This document shows positions 13,089 through 27,029 of a stretch of DNA of 64,000 nucleotides, one piece after another. Made by a program: the position numbers and the translations under genes. The notes under the pieces are model-generated. The model was not told where the DNA came from, did not search any database, and worked only from the letters and a program-made list of their open reading frames with translations. The stretch is from NCBI GenBank assembly GCA_008638375.1, contig CM018051.1, positions 36,301,240 through 36,365,239 of the forward strand, written 5' to 3'. Source of the DNA: Nyssa sinensis. Taxonomy: Eukaryota; Streptophyta; Magnoliopsida; Cornales; Nyssaceae. Within the stretch, counting starts at the first letter, position 1. Every line of letters begins with the position of its first letter.

Positions 13089-16000
13089 CTACTGGCTAAG
13101 GATTGTCTTCATAAGAGCCTCTAGCTGGGCCTGCCGCTCCTTGAGCTCTGTCATCTCAGCCTTCATCTCTACATTCAGTCTCTCAACTGCGTCAGCTCTC
13201 TGGGTGGCTGTGATGAAACCTAACATCGCTCTCGACAGTAGAGAACGATGCCATCAGGCTCCATGTCACTCCCGAAGCCACGCACATATCCGCGCCTCTT
13301 GCCCAGAATAGTCTCTCATATTTGGTCATCGGTTGGCGGTTGCTCACCCTCAAGGGTCGGCTGAACACGCATCTCGACCAACTCCTCCTCAAAAAACATA
13401 AATATATGTTACTACTTTTAAACATTTTAGATTAATATTAAATTAGTAATAGTGCTATATAAATCTTTTCCAACTTACATAAATCCGCTAAGCCTCAGGC
13501 TTAGTCCAACCCTTCTCGAGATTGTAGTGTGTCCTATGCCACAACTCAATGGGGCTAGGTGGTAGCACCAGTCTCCTGGTCTCCCTGCAACAAATAAATA
13601 GTAGATTGTGAAGATTGATTTCATGAATACATTATACAATAAGAAATTGATACATTTATTAACTTATCATCTCATGCCTATACCTAACAAAAGAACGTGA
13701 TCCACCACAGTGGGTCACCTTTTGCTTGCTTCTGCTCTCACTATTTTTCTTACTAAGTTCCTACACTTGGCCAAAACAAAGAAGGTTAGTATAAATGACA
13801 ATGATTCATCATACAACAAAAGTAATTTTGACAATTTTTACCTGGAATACATTACTAGCGAACCGGTCGCATAGTAACATCCAATCCTCTTTCGCCACCC
13901 CCTATAAGGTCTGTCACGAGGCTCTCTACTGGTTGCCACCTTCGCCTCGTAGTGCATGTGGAGCCTATGTCAGTAGTCCCTGAAACGGGTTCCCAAGTAA
14001 CGGTCCACTGCCTTCACGACATGAGGCAGATGGAGATCGATGTCAAATTTCTCCTGTAAAAGCATGCCATTGTCAAAACATTACGGCATAACATATGTTA
14101 AAATTTAGTTAAACACAATAATAAATGACATACCTGGATATGCGCACGAATATCCCGTCTCTCCGCGTTAGTGACCTGACTCCAGTCACTAATATGGAGT
14201 GAGGCGCATAGCCAGAAAATGATGCCAACCTCCGTAATGAACTGCTGTGCCCACCCAGCAACGGGCTTCAGCAAGCCCGGAGGTATCTCAATCAGAAGGG
14301 GCGCGCCCCCCTTCCATCTGAACCTGCAAGCTGCAATTCTTCGACCTACCACGCCCTTGTCTAGGGGCGATGGCCAAAGCTTTAGAAGAAATCAAATAGA
14401 AACAATTTGTCACGACCCGAAACCCACCCTATGCGGATCTCGGATCGCGACCGCCACCCTCAGGCCAGGGGACCTTTGGGCGAAGGCTCACATAAGCAGC
14501 GGTATCGAATAGATGTGCGACACATGATTGTGGAAGCGTGAAAAACTTTTTCTTTTCTTTTGTTATTTTAAATTACGCACATCCGTCCGATACTGCCGCT
14601 TTTTACATAGCATACATGATTTAACATTCAGAGTATAACTAAAAGTTAAAGACTTCATAAATACAATACATGTTCAGTTACCCCGTGGGGCTTATACATA
14701 ATAGTGTACCATATCACTAATACAAAAGTGATTAACTTAAAACTTTATAAGTCTTTCCAAAAAAGACTGCTGGTCCTTGCAATAACTGCTTACACTCTTC
14801 ACAAAATGGGTAAGCTCTAACATCAACCTCTTCACATCAAGACTACTGTCAGTCACCTAAAAGGGGGATCTGAACAAAGTTCGGGTAAGCTAATCTAAGC
14901 TTGTGAGCAATTCCAGTATTCGTCATGGGGTTTTCAATTAGCAGTGGTTTTTAGTACATAAGAGTTTGTAAAACATTCACTGCCAATTGCTCGTATACTT
15001 GAACATAAAACATATGAATTTCTTAAAACAGATAGCTTTGAAACATTTAAAGTATTCAAGCTATACTTATACTTATGAACTTCAAAACATATAACATAAC
15101 ATGTATTTCTTAAATAGAGTATATAAAACTCAAACATATGCATAGTGAAAATGAGGGTAAAAACCTACTTCCATTTTCAACATAACATCATATATATGTA
15201 TTCCCTTAAAACATAAAACTTGAAACTTTAAAAGTATTCAAGTTAATCTTGTACTTCTTAAATAGAGTATAAAACTCGAAACATATGCATTTCATAAAAC
15301 AGGTAGCTTTGAAACATTTAAAGTATTCAAGCTAAACTCGTACTTCGTCAATAAAGTATATAAACTTTAAAACACATAAATATGTACTGTGAAAATGAGG
15401 GTAAAACTTGCTTCCATTTCTAATACATTTTCTTATCACTTTTCATTAATGGAATCTGTTTCGAACCTAGATTCCCACTTTACGTTTCGTGAAGATATCT
15501 TATGCCTGGGGGATTAGATCCTACTACCTGGTATTCGACTAGTCAATCGAGTTTCGTACAACTCAATATCCCATCAGATTTCGGATTAATTTAATTCCGA
15601 AGAAACTCATAAAATCCGTGGTGCTTATGCACAACTTTTCTACATTCAAATACATTTAATACATGACTTCTTCAAATAGGTGCTTCTCACAAACATTTAA
15701 AACATCATGTACATAATTTCATAACAAATCCTTTAAACATTTGATATAACAAATTCATAACACTTTACATAATTTGGCATTTAAAACTTTAGACATGCTG
15801 AAATATGTTTTAAGAAAACTGTGATAGAAACCATTCACTGAGCATGTCATAATAGGGTTTATAAAGATAGAACAATTTAAAACTGAATCATGTAAATACT
15901 GAATTTTGAATTCAAACACTTCATATCTTTTAAACACTTCATAGAATTTTGAATTCAAACACTTGTAGTTCCTAAGAACAATTCATAAACATCTCATTAA

Positions 16001-18509
16001 CTTCACATTCATTATAATATCATCTCGACATTCCTTAACTTATGCTTAAATCGTATTAGATCCTAAAACGATTTCATAATTTCATATGTACTTAACTTAA
16101 CTCGTACTCTTAACCTATGACACAATTTAATGTGTTAGGAATTGAATTTATTTCAATTTATACTCTTCTGGTAGCTCCATAAATTTTAATTTAAATTTAA
16201 TTACTTCATATGTTTTCGTGTCGTGTCTTTTCGTATTTTATTTCCTCGTACTTGCCTTAGTTTAATATTTCGGCAATACTTTAGTTTATAGTCATCTGAC
16301 AGATGCTATTCATCAAATTTTATGTCTTTTTATTTGAGACATTTCTTTTAGTCGAATAGACTCTACCGTTGAGTCCGGAGTGTCGAAGAAAGTCGGTTTA
16401 GGCTTTCCTAGAATTTAATTCGGACTTTTGTATGTAAAGGGCAAAAATGGTCATTCACCATTTTACGTTTCGTATTTTTTCTTACTTCGTTTCGTAATTT
16501 GGACCTCACCATTGGACTCAGAAAGTCCGAGATAGTAAGAATACACTAATAATTTGTTTATTTTGAACAAGGGGTATTTTGGTCATTTACTCCTTTACGT
16601 GTCTTTATTTTTCAGGACCCCGTCTAGCAAAATGGACCCTACCATTAGTCTCAGAATATTCAAAATAGTAAGGATACACTATTCATATGTTTAATTTGGA
16701 CTTCATTTGCTTCATATATGATCTAGGGGCAAAATAGTAATTTTGTTTTATTTATTAAATAATTAAATTAATTATTTAATTATTTCCCAGGGGTGTAATT
16801 GCATAATTTTTCCATCAATGGGGCCACAATGGAATTTCTTAGAAATTCTGGGGTTAAACCGTAAATAACAAAAGGTTTGGTTTATTTAATTTTAAATTAA
16901 ATCAGAAAACCAGTGGGTTTAGTTCAAACCTAAGTAAACTGGTCCGGTCCCTTTGTAAACCAACCAGTCTGGTCGGTTTTTGACATGATGCTGACATCAG
17001 CCCTAAATTTTTTAAAAATTAAAATATTCAAACCTCCAACGTCACCGTTTAAATAACCCCATAACCCGTTAGATCCAGATTTAACCCAGACCCGTAACCG
17101 ACCCATGGTCCGACCCAAACAATGTCATCTTCCCCAACGAAGCTGACACTGTTCATATCAAAACCCTAATCTTTACAGTTGAGTTTCGTGGTATTTTGAG
17201 CACCCATTTTTTGTGCTTTCTTCTCCAATCACTTCCTAAAACCCTAAAACGTGTTTTAGTATCGATTTAGGGCTTCGAATATGGCTCAAGTGTTCAGTCT
17301 AAGTCGTGATAACTAGACCTGTAACTCCACGGTTCACCCTCATTTCTCGATTAATTTTCATATGGTTGGTCTTGTTTTGATCCCCTCTTTATGAGGATTC
17401 AGTTCTCATTCATAAAAGTGGATTAAATCATAAGTTTAAAGGTTTAGGGTGTAAACCCGTAACCTGCAAGTTAATGTTTGGAGGCCATTTTTGAGTTTTG
17501 TAATCGCGTAATAGAGTTTTTAGAATACCCTTAGGGTCTTCTTGAGGTCCCATGATACCAAATAGAGTTTGGTTCTATCTAATACAGACCTGCTGTAAGC
17601 ATGGTCTTTAATGGCGGTTTCTGTTGGGTTTGATGTTTTGAGGTGTTTTTAAGCTTAAATTTCATGCTTGTTATGGTTAGAACATGTTCTAAACATCATA
17701 TATACATAAACAAGTTAAAAACAACCTATCTTCATGCTTAAATTCTAGAGAGAGAAAATACAGATTTTTGTGTTCTCACCTTTTTCCTTCGGTTTCCTTC
17801 TGAACTTCTTCTTCCTTCTTCTTGCTCGTTCTCCCTTTTGGTTTCTTTCTTACAAAGAAAGCATGCAATGCATGCATCAGTCCTTTATACACATCCAACC
17901 GACTTCTCTCACTCCTCCATTCTCTCTCTTTCTCTCTCTCTCTCTACACCTCATAACCCTACTCCATAGCCCTTCATTTCTCATTAATTCTGCTCTTCCC
18001 AATACTCTTTACATTTAATTTATTTTGTATCTTGTTTGATATTTTTACATATAATATATTTATATATATATATATACACACACTACTACACACACATATA
18101 CTTGACAACACACACAAATCTGCCGACACACACACACACCACTGTTCACACATTGGCACTACATACATATGTATACATATTTTAATTCACTTATGCACAT
18201 ACATGCACACATATTTTACTTCATATACATACATATAATATTTAATTTATAATTAATATAAACATTTCTTATACTTTAATTAATTAATTATTAAATTAAT
18301 TAATTATTTTGTTAATCTCGTAATATGTGCCATATGACCCGGTATCCCGGGTTGGGATATTACACAATTAGTACCATATTTATATAATCATTAATAAAAA
18401 TAGAAACTATGCATACCATCGACGATAGGATCGGTCGACCCTACAGTTGAGGGGAAGGGGTCGATGGGTCCTGCATAACTGCGTATCTGCGTGAACCTGG
18501 TCCAACCAT
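13089..18509 (-). pseudogene. Second CACTA gene (Transposase_24, Ptta/En/Spm-like), disrupted
   Basis: Exons can be followed on the minus strand through clean GT-AG sites: 18509-18421, 14379-14134, 14053-13842, 13760-13684, 13584-13479 and 13387-13089. They encode, in order, a basic segment, a block with LIEIPPGLLKPVAGWAQQF, a block with EKFDIDLHLP, then AKEDWMLLCDRFAS and SRSKQKVTHCGGSRSFVR, and a C-terminal coiled coil. The pattern W..LC..F then KQK..H..GS.SF is that of the Transposase_24 family, the TNPA-side gene of plant CACTA elements, thought to bind subterminal repeats. It is broken by several in-frame stops, by frame changes in the 14379-14134, 14053-13842 and last exons, and by a solo LTR lodged in the intron between the first two exons listed. 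Exons further 5' may have been missed. Confidence 0.75.
14408..18364 (-). mobile_element. Solo LTR, reverse orientation, in an intron of the CACTA second gene
   Basis: It is flanked by CAATT at 14403-14407 and 18365-18369. Read on the minus strand it starts TGTAATATCCCAACCCGG and ends with ATCCGCATAGGGTGGG ... GGGTCGTGACA. The same start and end signatures appear in the solo LTRs at 37022, 41645 and 46706. At 3957 bp it is long for an LTR but in line with the others here. No primer site, polypurine tract or coding interior is present. It lies between the splice donor at 18420 and the acceptor at 14380, so the flanking exons were left intact. Confidence 0.85.
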
Positions 18510-19214
18510 ATCTACAAATAAAGTTTAAAAATAAAATTGTTTCTATTTAATCATAAAAATTAAAATCCTTATTGAAGGCAAAATGATTACCCATTACATC
18601 ATAAAATTGAATATCCATTACATTATAAAAGCCGAAAACCATTACACTTGATACTAACACATGTAACAACTATTACAATTATTCATTTGAGTCCGTATTG
18701 TCATCTGAACTTGGATTTTCCTCATTCTCGATACAATACTCTAACAATGTGTCATCATCAAAATCACTATCCTCGTCATCATCATCATTAATGAACGTTG
18801 CATCCCTCAGATCTAATTGTATGGTATTGGTGACGTCGGAAGCTACGACATGATCTGGTTCTACATTAGTTCTACTCAACCGATACGAAGTAACATCTTC
18901 CTGATCATGCCGAACAACACCATCGTGCGCAGTTTGAGACTCCTCTTGTAATGCCTCCTCAATCCTCTCCAAATCTTCATCTCCCTCGCCAACTTCTAGG
19001 GCATCATAAACATTTCTAGATTTTATTTTTTGGACAACATGCCAATCACCTCTTAATTTTGTGTCCTTCAAATGGAAAAATTATTTTGCAACCGATGCCA
19101 AAACATACGGATCATCTTTAAATGTCGTATGTGACGTATTAACACTTATGAAGTGCTTATCGATCTGCATTCTAGTCTTCTTATTACTTACATCCCACCA
19201 ATCACATTTAAAAA

Positions 19215-22174
19215 TGTAATAACTCAGAAATTTTTTTTTTTATATATGAAAAATTTTTTTGGTTATTAAATAATTTTTTTTATTATTATTATTATTAAAT
19301 TTTAATGTGTATGGATTATATATGTATGTGTGACATGTATATGTGTGTGGGATACAATATGTGTATGTATGTGTGGATATGTATATGTATAGAATAGTGC
19401 ATGTGTGCACTGTGTGTGGGTGAAACCGGATGGCTGTGTGTGTGCTGTGACCAATTGAGTGTGTGTGTGAGGTGTCGGTGGAGAGTGTGTGTGTCTAGTG
19501 TGTGTAATGAGTGTTACATAGGTATATATATATATATATATAGGTTTAATAGGGGCAGCTTTGCATTAAATGCAAAGGTGTATTTGGGGAGAAGCAAGGG
19601 GCTGAACAGAGGGAAATAAGTCAAGAAAAGGGGCTGATGTGAGAGAGAGACATGTGAGAGTGGGTGTGTTTTGTTTATGTGTGGTCTCGGTTGGGAGAAG
19701 AGAAGGAAAGAAAAGCAGAAAGTGAGAGGGGACTGTGAGAACAGAGAGGAAGCTAGAGAAGTGACCAAGAGGAACAGAAGGGGGGAGGAAGCAACCCACC
19801 AAGAGAAAAATCAAGAAATTAAGGTAAGTGGGTCTCATTCTGTTTTTAAGATTTAAGAGTTTTCATTTGATTTTAAGTGTAAGGTTTTAAAGAACATAAA
19901 AAATGGAAAATGTTGCAAAAAGAATTAATTAAAATGGTTAAGGGGAGAGAGAGAACCTCCCAGTTACAGGTTTCGGTTGAGGGAGTTGGGTCTTAATATT
20001 TTATGTGAAAAACTTAGCTTAAAGGATGGGGAATTCAAGGCAGGTGTAGAAATCATTTGGGATTGACATGGGGGTTAAACAATGAACAAACGGTCACAAA
20101 AATGAAGGGGAAAGGGTCAGTCGGAAGTTTGACCGAGGGGTTGACCCTCTATTTCGTGAGAATCCATTGATCAAATCCCAAAACCGATCCTAGATATGGA
20201 ATCCTTGGAAGAAAACAGAGAGAATCACATTTTTAAAAACTAAAAATCTCGCCGGAGAAGGCGCCGGAACCCTACTGGTTCATCGCCGAAAAAACGGGGA
20301 AGAAGGGGGGACTGTTCCGGGCCTGGGTCGGGTCGGTTCGGGTCTGGTTCGGGCGGGGCTGAACCGCCCCTGCCACGTGTCGGTCTGAGGTTTTAAATTA
20401 AAAACCCAATTGGGACTGTTTGGCTACGGGTGTAAGAAATTGAAATTGAAATAGGAACAGGGATATCCTATCCCTGTTCTGGACTAAACCCCGTTTGGCT
20501 ATACGAATTAAAAATAGGAAGAATTGAAAATTACGAATTTAACCCTGAACTTTTGGAAAGTAAATTTGAACGTCAGAACTTTAGGAAATCTGATTTTGAC
20601 CCACAGAACTTTGACTAATTATGTTTTGACCCCTCTAGAATAAAATATTAATAAATATTAATTAAATATTCTAAAATAATCCGGAGTCCAAATGAGACAA
20701 GTCATTAGTGTATTTTGACTATCTCGACCATTCTGAGACCAATGGTGAGGTCTGTTTTGCGAAACGGGGTCCCAAAAAATAAAAGACCCATAGTAACCTT
20801 TAAAATTACCAAAATGCCCCTGAATTGAAGTACAGTCAAACAAACTTCGAATTAAGTAAACAAATAGTGAAACTTTATTATCTCGAGCATTCCAGACTTA
20901 ATCGTGGAGTCCGATTCATGAGAAGAGGTCACGAAATGTAAGGACCCATGTAAAGTGCAAAATGACTGTTTTGCCCTTTTGAACCCCGGTGTCCGAATTG
21001 AGTTCTACGAGAACCTAAACTTATTTTCTTCGACATCCTAGACTCAATAGAAGAGTTTAATTTAGCAAAATGGAAACTTATGAATTAAAGACATAAAATT
21101 TGATGAATAGCTTAAATCCAAATAACTATAGACTGAGTTGTGATTCATGCTTTTAGGAACATTGACAGGACAGGAGAGGACGATCTGATCTCCTGCATTT
21201 TCGTTGACCAGTTCAGTTATATATCGTGCACGATCATCTAGGGTTGAGACTACCCGATAGGTATGGTGTTTTGCTAATGTTAGAAATGAAGTTGAGTTAG
21301 GAATATTCTGTGAATGACTGGCATGACTTATGTGTTTATGTGGAATGTGTTTACTTGGTGATTTAGAATTGGTTGTTCACATGCTTACATGTTACTTGTA
21401 CTTTATGAATGTTTAGTAAATGATGAACGTGAATCATGACGTGTGTATATGTTGATTATATGAGATATGCTTACATGTGGAATCAGCTGGTGATTTATGT
21501 ATTATTGTCTCGAGCATGCTATATTGTGGAAACCATGTTTCATTGAGATTGCATTGGCATATTGGCATATGATGAATTCTTTGAGAACATGGCGTGGGTA
21601 AGCACGTGGTGCTTTGCATTATGAGGGTGTAGATCCTATGGTGAAAAACCCAAAATTGGCCATTGCATTGGTACTTTGTTTCCCATCGGGGAGTACCCGT
21701 AAATGAGACATGGGTGTGGCATAGAGTTGTGCATGGGTGCGTCATGCATACCATTCATATATATATATATATATATATATTGCTGCGATGCTTTGAATGT
21801 CATTAGATATAAATGTACACTTTGCACATGCCACGCCTTAGCTTTATTTCTTGCATTAGCACTTCATCATACCAGTAGTTGAGCTAACCCATTCGTGGGC
21901 AACATTTTTCAGATGAGGAGCCTCCAGCTACTTAAGACTCCATGATACTCTGATAGGGTGAAGCAACTGTTATATTTTGGTCCATGGGACTTGTATATTG
22001 TAATATAAGGGCTTAAGCCCGAATGACCTATGAACGATGTATTTTATGTCATCTTATGTATTTGATGGGAATGGACACATGTTTAGTAAATTTATTTACC
22101 TTGTCCTTTTATTTTATTTCATTTTCTATCTCGTCAGTTGCGTCCTGGGTTCGTCGGGAATTCGGGGCGTGACA
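19215..22174 (+). repeat. 5' LTR of the complete element
   Basis: It begins TGTAATAACTCAG and ends GGGGCGTGACA. Compared with the right LTR it shows scattered substitutions, a deletion of roughly 20-25 bases near 20250, and shorter TA tracts (19520 and 21759). Splice-like signals are present in the transcribed direction: a donor at AAG/GTAAGTGGG near 19822 and an acceptor TTTTTCAG near 21912. This suggests a spliced leader. Confidence 0.9.
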
Positions 22175-22177
22175 ACG

Positions 22178-22189
22178 TGGTATCAGAGC
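22178..22189 (+). other. Primer binding site, initiator tRNA-Met type
   Basis: TGGTATCAGAGC lies three bases after the 5' LTR end and matches the 3' end of plant initiator tRNA-Met, the standard primer for many plant Ty3/gypsy and copia elements. Confidence 0.92.
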
Positions 22190-23430
22190 ATAGGTTCGAA
22201 TACCTAGAGATTGTGGGGTGTTGTTTATCGCCATGAGACCCTAGAGAAAAGAGTGAGGCTTAGTGTGAACTGTTAGTAGCATGCGATAAGATTTCATGTG
22301 TTATATGATTTTATACGCCTAAAGCATGAGTAGTTGAAATTACGTGTTGATTGATGCTATATTGTGATGCATGATTATGTGATCTAACGTAGTGAGATGC
22401 ATGACCTGTACGATGTGTGAGAATTTGTTAAGTGTACATTATGATATGCTATGCATACCCCCTAGTTCGCTGATAAGAGCATGACTGAGTTTTTATCTAA
22501 AATATTTTATATACCCATGTTGCATTGGTGTGCACTGAGTATGCACTATACTTGATTTCCCGGTAGATAGGGAGCATGTGAATTTTGTTTTTGTGGTAGT
22601 AGTTGACTAAGATTAGGAACTCGTGTCTATGTGATAGGCCGTATACTTTATGGGATAGACGGTGTGCCTAGTTATTTGAAGTGTAGGTTGTACACTTAGT
22701 TATCTACGCGATAGACATTATGCCTAATTACTTAGGAAGACAGGTTGTGAACCTGGTTGTTTACCTGGTTGACTGTTGTTTGTGGATTTTGGATGAGTGT
22801 GCTAGGTTAGTAACCAATTTTCATAAATTATAATACTATGACTATGATATTTATACAGACTGGATTGGTCTCAGGTCTTGAGTTACAGTTGATGGATGGC
22901 GCCCCATCAGCCAGTAATAAAAGGAGCTGTGATCCATGAAGGGTTATCACCTAGCTATAAAAGTAAGAGATAATAAAAGGCACATCAAACCTTAAAATGC
23001 TAGAATAAGGATTTGGACTTGTGGAGCCCTTTTGTGTATAGATGGATACTTAGAGTGTTTCTCTTTAGATTTTTAAAGATGTCCTTGTATTAAACCCTGG
23101 TCGTGGAGAGATGTGTTGTTTTGGATAGTATTCACTGGGAGTTAAACCTTGTTAGTGTTCAAGGGTTTAAGTATGCGTGTATTACATTGTTTAGATAAAA
23201 TCCTTCTTAGTAGAGGGCTATGTTAGAGCTCGGTGTAAATTGTTTAGTGTAACCAATGGGTGGTGATGATTGACATTAGTTATGTAGGTATTGATTAGGC
23301 GAGTGTGTCATGACATATTGTGGTTGTTACTTCGGAATTGTGAAGTGTTGACAGGTACCTACTTAATGTTCTTTTAACACAAGTGTCTAAAAATGGGGTA
23401 TTAATTTTTCTTTTCTTTGAACTTGTAGAC

Positions 23431-24150
23431 ATGCCACCGAGACAAGCTACTCTCAGACTTATACCACCTAGACACGATGAGCCTAGGACCACTGCACCAC
23501 CGTGGCATAGTTGGCCCCGAGCTGCTGCTTCTGTAGAGGGTGCTGTTGAGGAGGCCGTCACTTTTACACCTGCTCCAGTGGAGGTATGGCAGACTAGTGG
23601 TTCTAGGGACATAGTCACCATTATGCAGGCATGCCTTCACACTATATAGGAGGTAGTGATGAGAGCTGTCAGGGCTGAGAGAGAGTTGGCTGAGCTTAGA
23701 GGAGTTAGAGAGCCCCAGACCCAGAGCGGGGCGACTCCAGCACAGATCCCTGGGTCTACCCTGATATACACTGGTAAGAGACCATCGAAGAGGTCTCACG
23801 CTCGTGCTGCTTCTGCACAAATATCTATACCCGCCCAGACTCGCACTGGTAGGAGACCACCGAAGAGGTTCCGGGCTGGTGCTTCTTCCACATCCACATC
23901 CACATCCCAAGGGACCATTATATGTTTTTATTGTAGACAGCTTGGCCACAAGATGGTCACTTGTCCTTTGAGGGACCTTAGCTTGAGACAGAGGATCGGG
24001 GCTAGTCAGGAGTCATTTCCATCACCAGTACAGAGTCAAGGACGGAGGACTCCACGACTTTGTTTTATATGCCATCAGGCTGGCCATGTTAGGGCCAATT
24101 GTCCTCAGAGGCTGATTTCCCAGGACTTAGAGGAGCCACATTTCTATTAG
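23431..24150 (+). pseudogene. gag remnant with two zinc knuckles
   Basis: Starting at MPPRQA, one frame runs 23431-24150 with a single in-frame stop at 23647-23649. It contains two CX2CX4HX4C knuckles, CFYCRQLGHKMVTC at 23923-23964 and CFICHQAGHVRANC at 24061-24102. These are the nucleic-acid-binding motifs of the nucleocapsid part of Gag. The middle capsid portion (retrotransposon gag domain) expected between the N-terminus and the knuckles is missing. A basic, Ser/Thr-rich linker precedes the first knuckle. The frame continues past 24150 with further stops. No functional Gag could be made. Confidence 0.85.
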
Positions 24151-24339
24151 TATACCCAAGTGCCTCTGCCACGGCCACTATTGGGTCAGGGACCTCCGAC
24201 ACCGTATTTTCAGCATGCACCTACAGCATTGAGTGTCAGGACTCTCAGTCAGAGGGGTGGTAGGCAGGACCAGACCACTCAGAGTGGTGTTATGCAGTAG
24301 CCAGCCTAGAGTCACCTATCCTTTTTGGACCTTCAGAGC

Positions 24340-24440
24340 CTTGAGGTACATTTTTTTTGTGTTTAGTTTATGGACTGGCATATTGATAGACCATAGTGCA
24401 TCTCATTCGTTAATATTTACTATGTTGACATGATGTTAGG
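24340..24440 (+). pseudogene. Aspartic protease remnant
   Basis: One frame reads VFSLWTGILIDHSASHSLIF, which lines up with the retroviral-type protease active site of plant gypsy elements, normally written LIDSGASHSF. The catalytic Asp is present but the following Ser-Gly has become His-Ser, so it would be inactive. The match is short and rests on position after gag as well as on sequence. Confidence 0.5.
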
Positions 24441-25980
24441 GGTAGAGTGATGCTGACGAGAATCTGTAGAGATTACTCGATAGAGGTAGCTGACCGCATG
24501 CCTTATTTGGATTTTCCATCTTATTTGGTGCGTCTAGTATTGGTATTATGTTAGAGATAGATCGGTTCTTTACACTTTAAGACGGGTATAGGCTGCTACA
24601 AGGGGAAGAGAGACAGTGTGTACTCCTGAAGGAGATGTTTTCTTTATTTCATGGGGTGTCCGTAGACCTTTTTAGATTGACTTTATTGTGGGTTAAGAGG
24701 GGTTAGACTTTAAGTTGAATTGGGTTGGTTTGGGATTGCATGATTAGATGAGTGCTTGTTACCTTAGTTTATGAAATTGTACAATGTGTGGTATGCTTGG
24801 TTATTGATGATCTAGGATTTAATGCTTGCCTCTATGCAGTATAACGAATGAGGTTAAATAGTAGACAGTATGCTTGTTGTCTGTGAGATAGGCTATGAGC
24901 CTGAATATTAGTAAGGTTGGGAATCTGCCTGGTTACCTGTACAACAGACTATGTACTTATTTATGTATATGTGTATTCCTGGAATGAAATTTTATGCTAA
25001 GTGCTGATGTGGTAAGCTACGTGTTAGCTATCGGATGTTGTATGTTTACTCTATATAAGCATGCTAGTTTAGTGACCGTTATGGTACTGCGAATTATGAT
25101 TTTTTTTTATATATACAGACTGGTTATTATTAATGCATGTATAAGAGAATGCTTAAACGTATTTATATGTGTGCGTTAATACATGTGTGTGAAAATTGAT
25201 ATATGTTCGTAGGGGAAATTGGTGAAAAGTATCACTAATGTTTTATTCTTCTGAACCTTGGTATATTGGCTTAAGTTTCATGATTTGAGTACATAAACTA
25301 CACCGTCTACATTTGTATACCTAGTCGACATATGCGTACAGGAAATGGATAGGCTAGTCCTCATCAGTACATGATACTTAGTCTCGGTTATATATAGACT
25401 AAGGTGGGAGATGATAGCTTTACTTTTAGATTGTGCTGTTGATATCTTGTGGGTAATCAGGGTACTTAGAAAATGCTGGATGATAGATTGCATTGTGGTA
25501 CAGATAATGTGTATTTATGCTATTGGGATAAATCACTAGGTGATTTCATGGGTTAATTTGAGGTGGGTTAGATGACATCACATGTGTGAGAGACCTTGGA
25601 GTATCCTTGTGAACAGTGAGAAGTTTCCTTTACCTTTTATTGTGTTAAGTTATTGAGGTGAGTCGTGATGCTTGGATGGAATTTGAAAGGGGTTGGCGTT
25701 GATGAGCCAATGTATTTTGAGGATTTCATTATGTGTTGTGCCATATGGAGTGAGTCGTTATAGATGGGATTAGCACCAGACCCTAGCAGGGAGTGTGGAG
25801 ATGTCTGCACTCCGCTGCACGCCTACCGGTGAGGCGAAGCCTACGGGGGAGATGGTAATGGGAGGAGGTAATGCATTCCATATCGCTGGCTGAGGGAGAG
25901 GTGCGTGATCCATAGGTAAGGCTGCACGTCTACATGTTACAATGCATTTTGCATTGACCTTTTATTACTATGTCAAGAGA
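24441..25980 (+). other. Decayed pol region, no recognisable RT or RNase H
   Basis: Reverse transcriptase, RNase H and the integrase zinc-binding domain should lie between protease and the integrase core. I could not find an F.DD catalytic block or any other RT landmark. At about 1.5 kb the stretch is too short for the missing domains, so it probably reflects deletion or replacement. Confidence 0.55.
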
Positions 25981-25984
25981 TAGT

Positions 25985-26869
25985 ACGACTACATGGAATT
26001 CCCTTATCCATTGTTTTAGAAAGGGACCCACGTTTCACTGCCCGGTTTTGGCAGAGCCCCAGATAACCTTAGGGACTCAGCTAAGTTAGTACTACCTTTC
26101 ATCCACAGACGGATGGCTAGTCAGAGCGCACTATTCAGATCTTGGAGGATATGCTCAGAGCCTGTGTCATGGACTTTAGGGGTAGCTGGGAGGATCACCT
26201 TACTTTGGTAGAGTTTGCCTACAACCGTAGCTAGCAGTCCAGTATTGAGATGGCACCATTCGAAGCATTGTATGGTAGGCCGTGTCGTTCACCGGTGTGT
26301 TGGACTGGGGTAGGGGAGACAATTGTTTTGGGGTCCGATATAGTCCGTGAGACCACAGACAAGATACAAGTGATCAGGCAGTGCTTGTTGCCAACCAGAG
26401 TCGCCAGAAGAGTTATGCAGATAGGAGGCGGCGACCCTTGTCATTCGAGGTTGGGAGCCATGTGTTCCTCAAGATGTCCCCCTGACGAGGTTTGAGGAGT
26501 TTTGGGCGCAGTGGGAAGCTGTCGCCACGATTTATAGACCCCTTTAAGATTCTTGGGAGGGTTGGTGAGCTGGCTTATAAGCTGGCATTATCACTGCAGT
26601 TATTAGGAGTTCATGACGTCTTCCACGTATCTATGTTGAGGAAGTACCATCCCGACCCCTCCCATGTGTTAGATTGGGTAGATCTTCAGTTAGAGGGGGA
26701 CGCTTCCTATGACCAGAGACCCGTAGAGATATTGGACTCGAGGGACCAGGTTTTGCGTGGCAGGACCATCCCTTTGGTCAAGGTTCGTTGGAACCATCAT
26801 GGGGTCGAGGAGGCTACCTGGGAGCGTGAGGCCGAGGTTCAAGTTAGGTACCCCGAGTTGTTTGATTAG
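25985..26869 (+). pseudogene. Integrase C-terminal half and chromodomain-like tail
   Basis: From 25985 one frame reads [18 protein letters not shown], then [26 protein letters not shown] and MAPFEALYGRPCRSP. These are the second half of the rve integrase core, with the second Asp and the Glu of the DDE triad. Several Gln or Tyr codons have become stops. After a frame change near 26470 the tail 26492-26869 is open, with GPFK-type sequence (DPFKILGRVGELAYKL), HDVFHVSMLRKYHPDPSHVL and finally VRWNHHGVEEATWEREAEV. The last block is the chromodomain-like end found in chromoviruses, thought to steer integration toward chromatin marks. The N-terminal integrase portion is absent. Confidence 0.88.
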
Positions 26870-26923
26870 TGATGTATTTTCTTTTAATTTATGTTATTTT
26901 AAATTTCGGGACGAAATTTTTGT

Positions 26924-26936
26924 AAGGAGGGAAGGA
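26924..26936 (+). other. Polypurine tract
   Basis: AAGGAGGGAAGGA lies immediately before the TGTAATAACCC start of the 3' LTR. It primes plus-strand DNA synthesis in LTR retrotransposons. The preceding CGGGACGAAATTTTTG is the sequence commonly found there in chromoviruses. Confidence 0.92.
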
Positions 26937-26995
26937 TGTAATAACCCAGAAAATTTTTTTTTTATATATGAAAAATTTTCTTTGGTTATTAAATA

Positions 26996-27029
<34 letters not shown>

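Noticed and set aside
18032..18238. Frames made of Ile, Tyr, His and Thr repeats
   Set aside because: They translate TA and CA microsatellites in the solo LTR.
23401..23949. 182-residue minus-strand frame
   Set aside because: It is antisense to the gag remnant with its two zinc knuckles, which explains the locus better.
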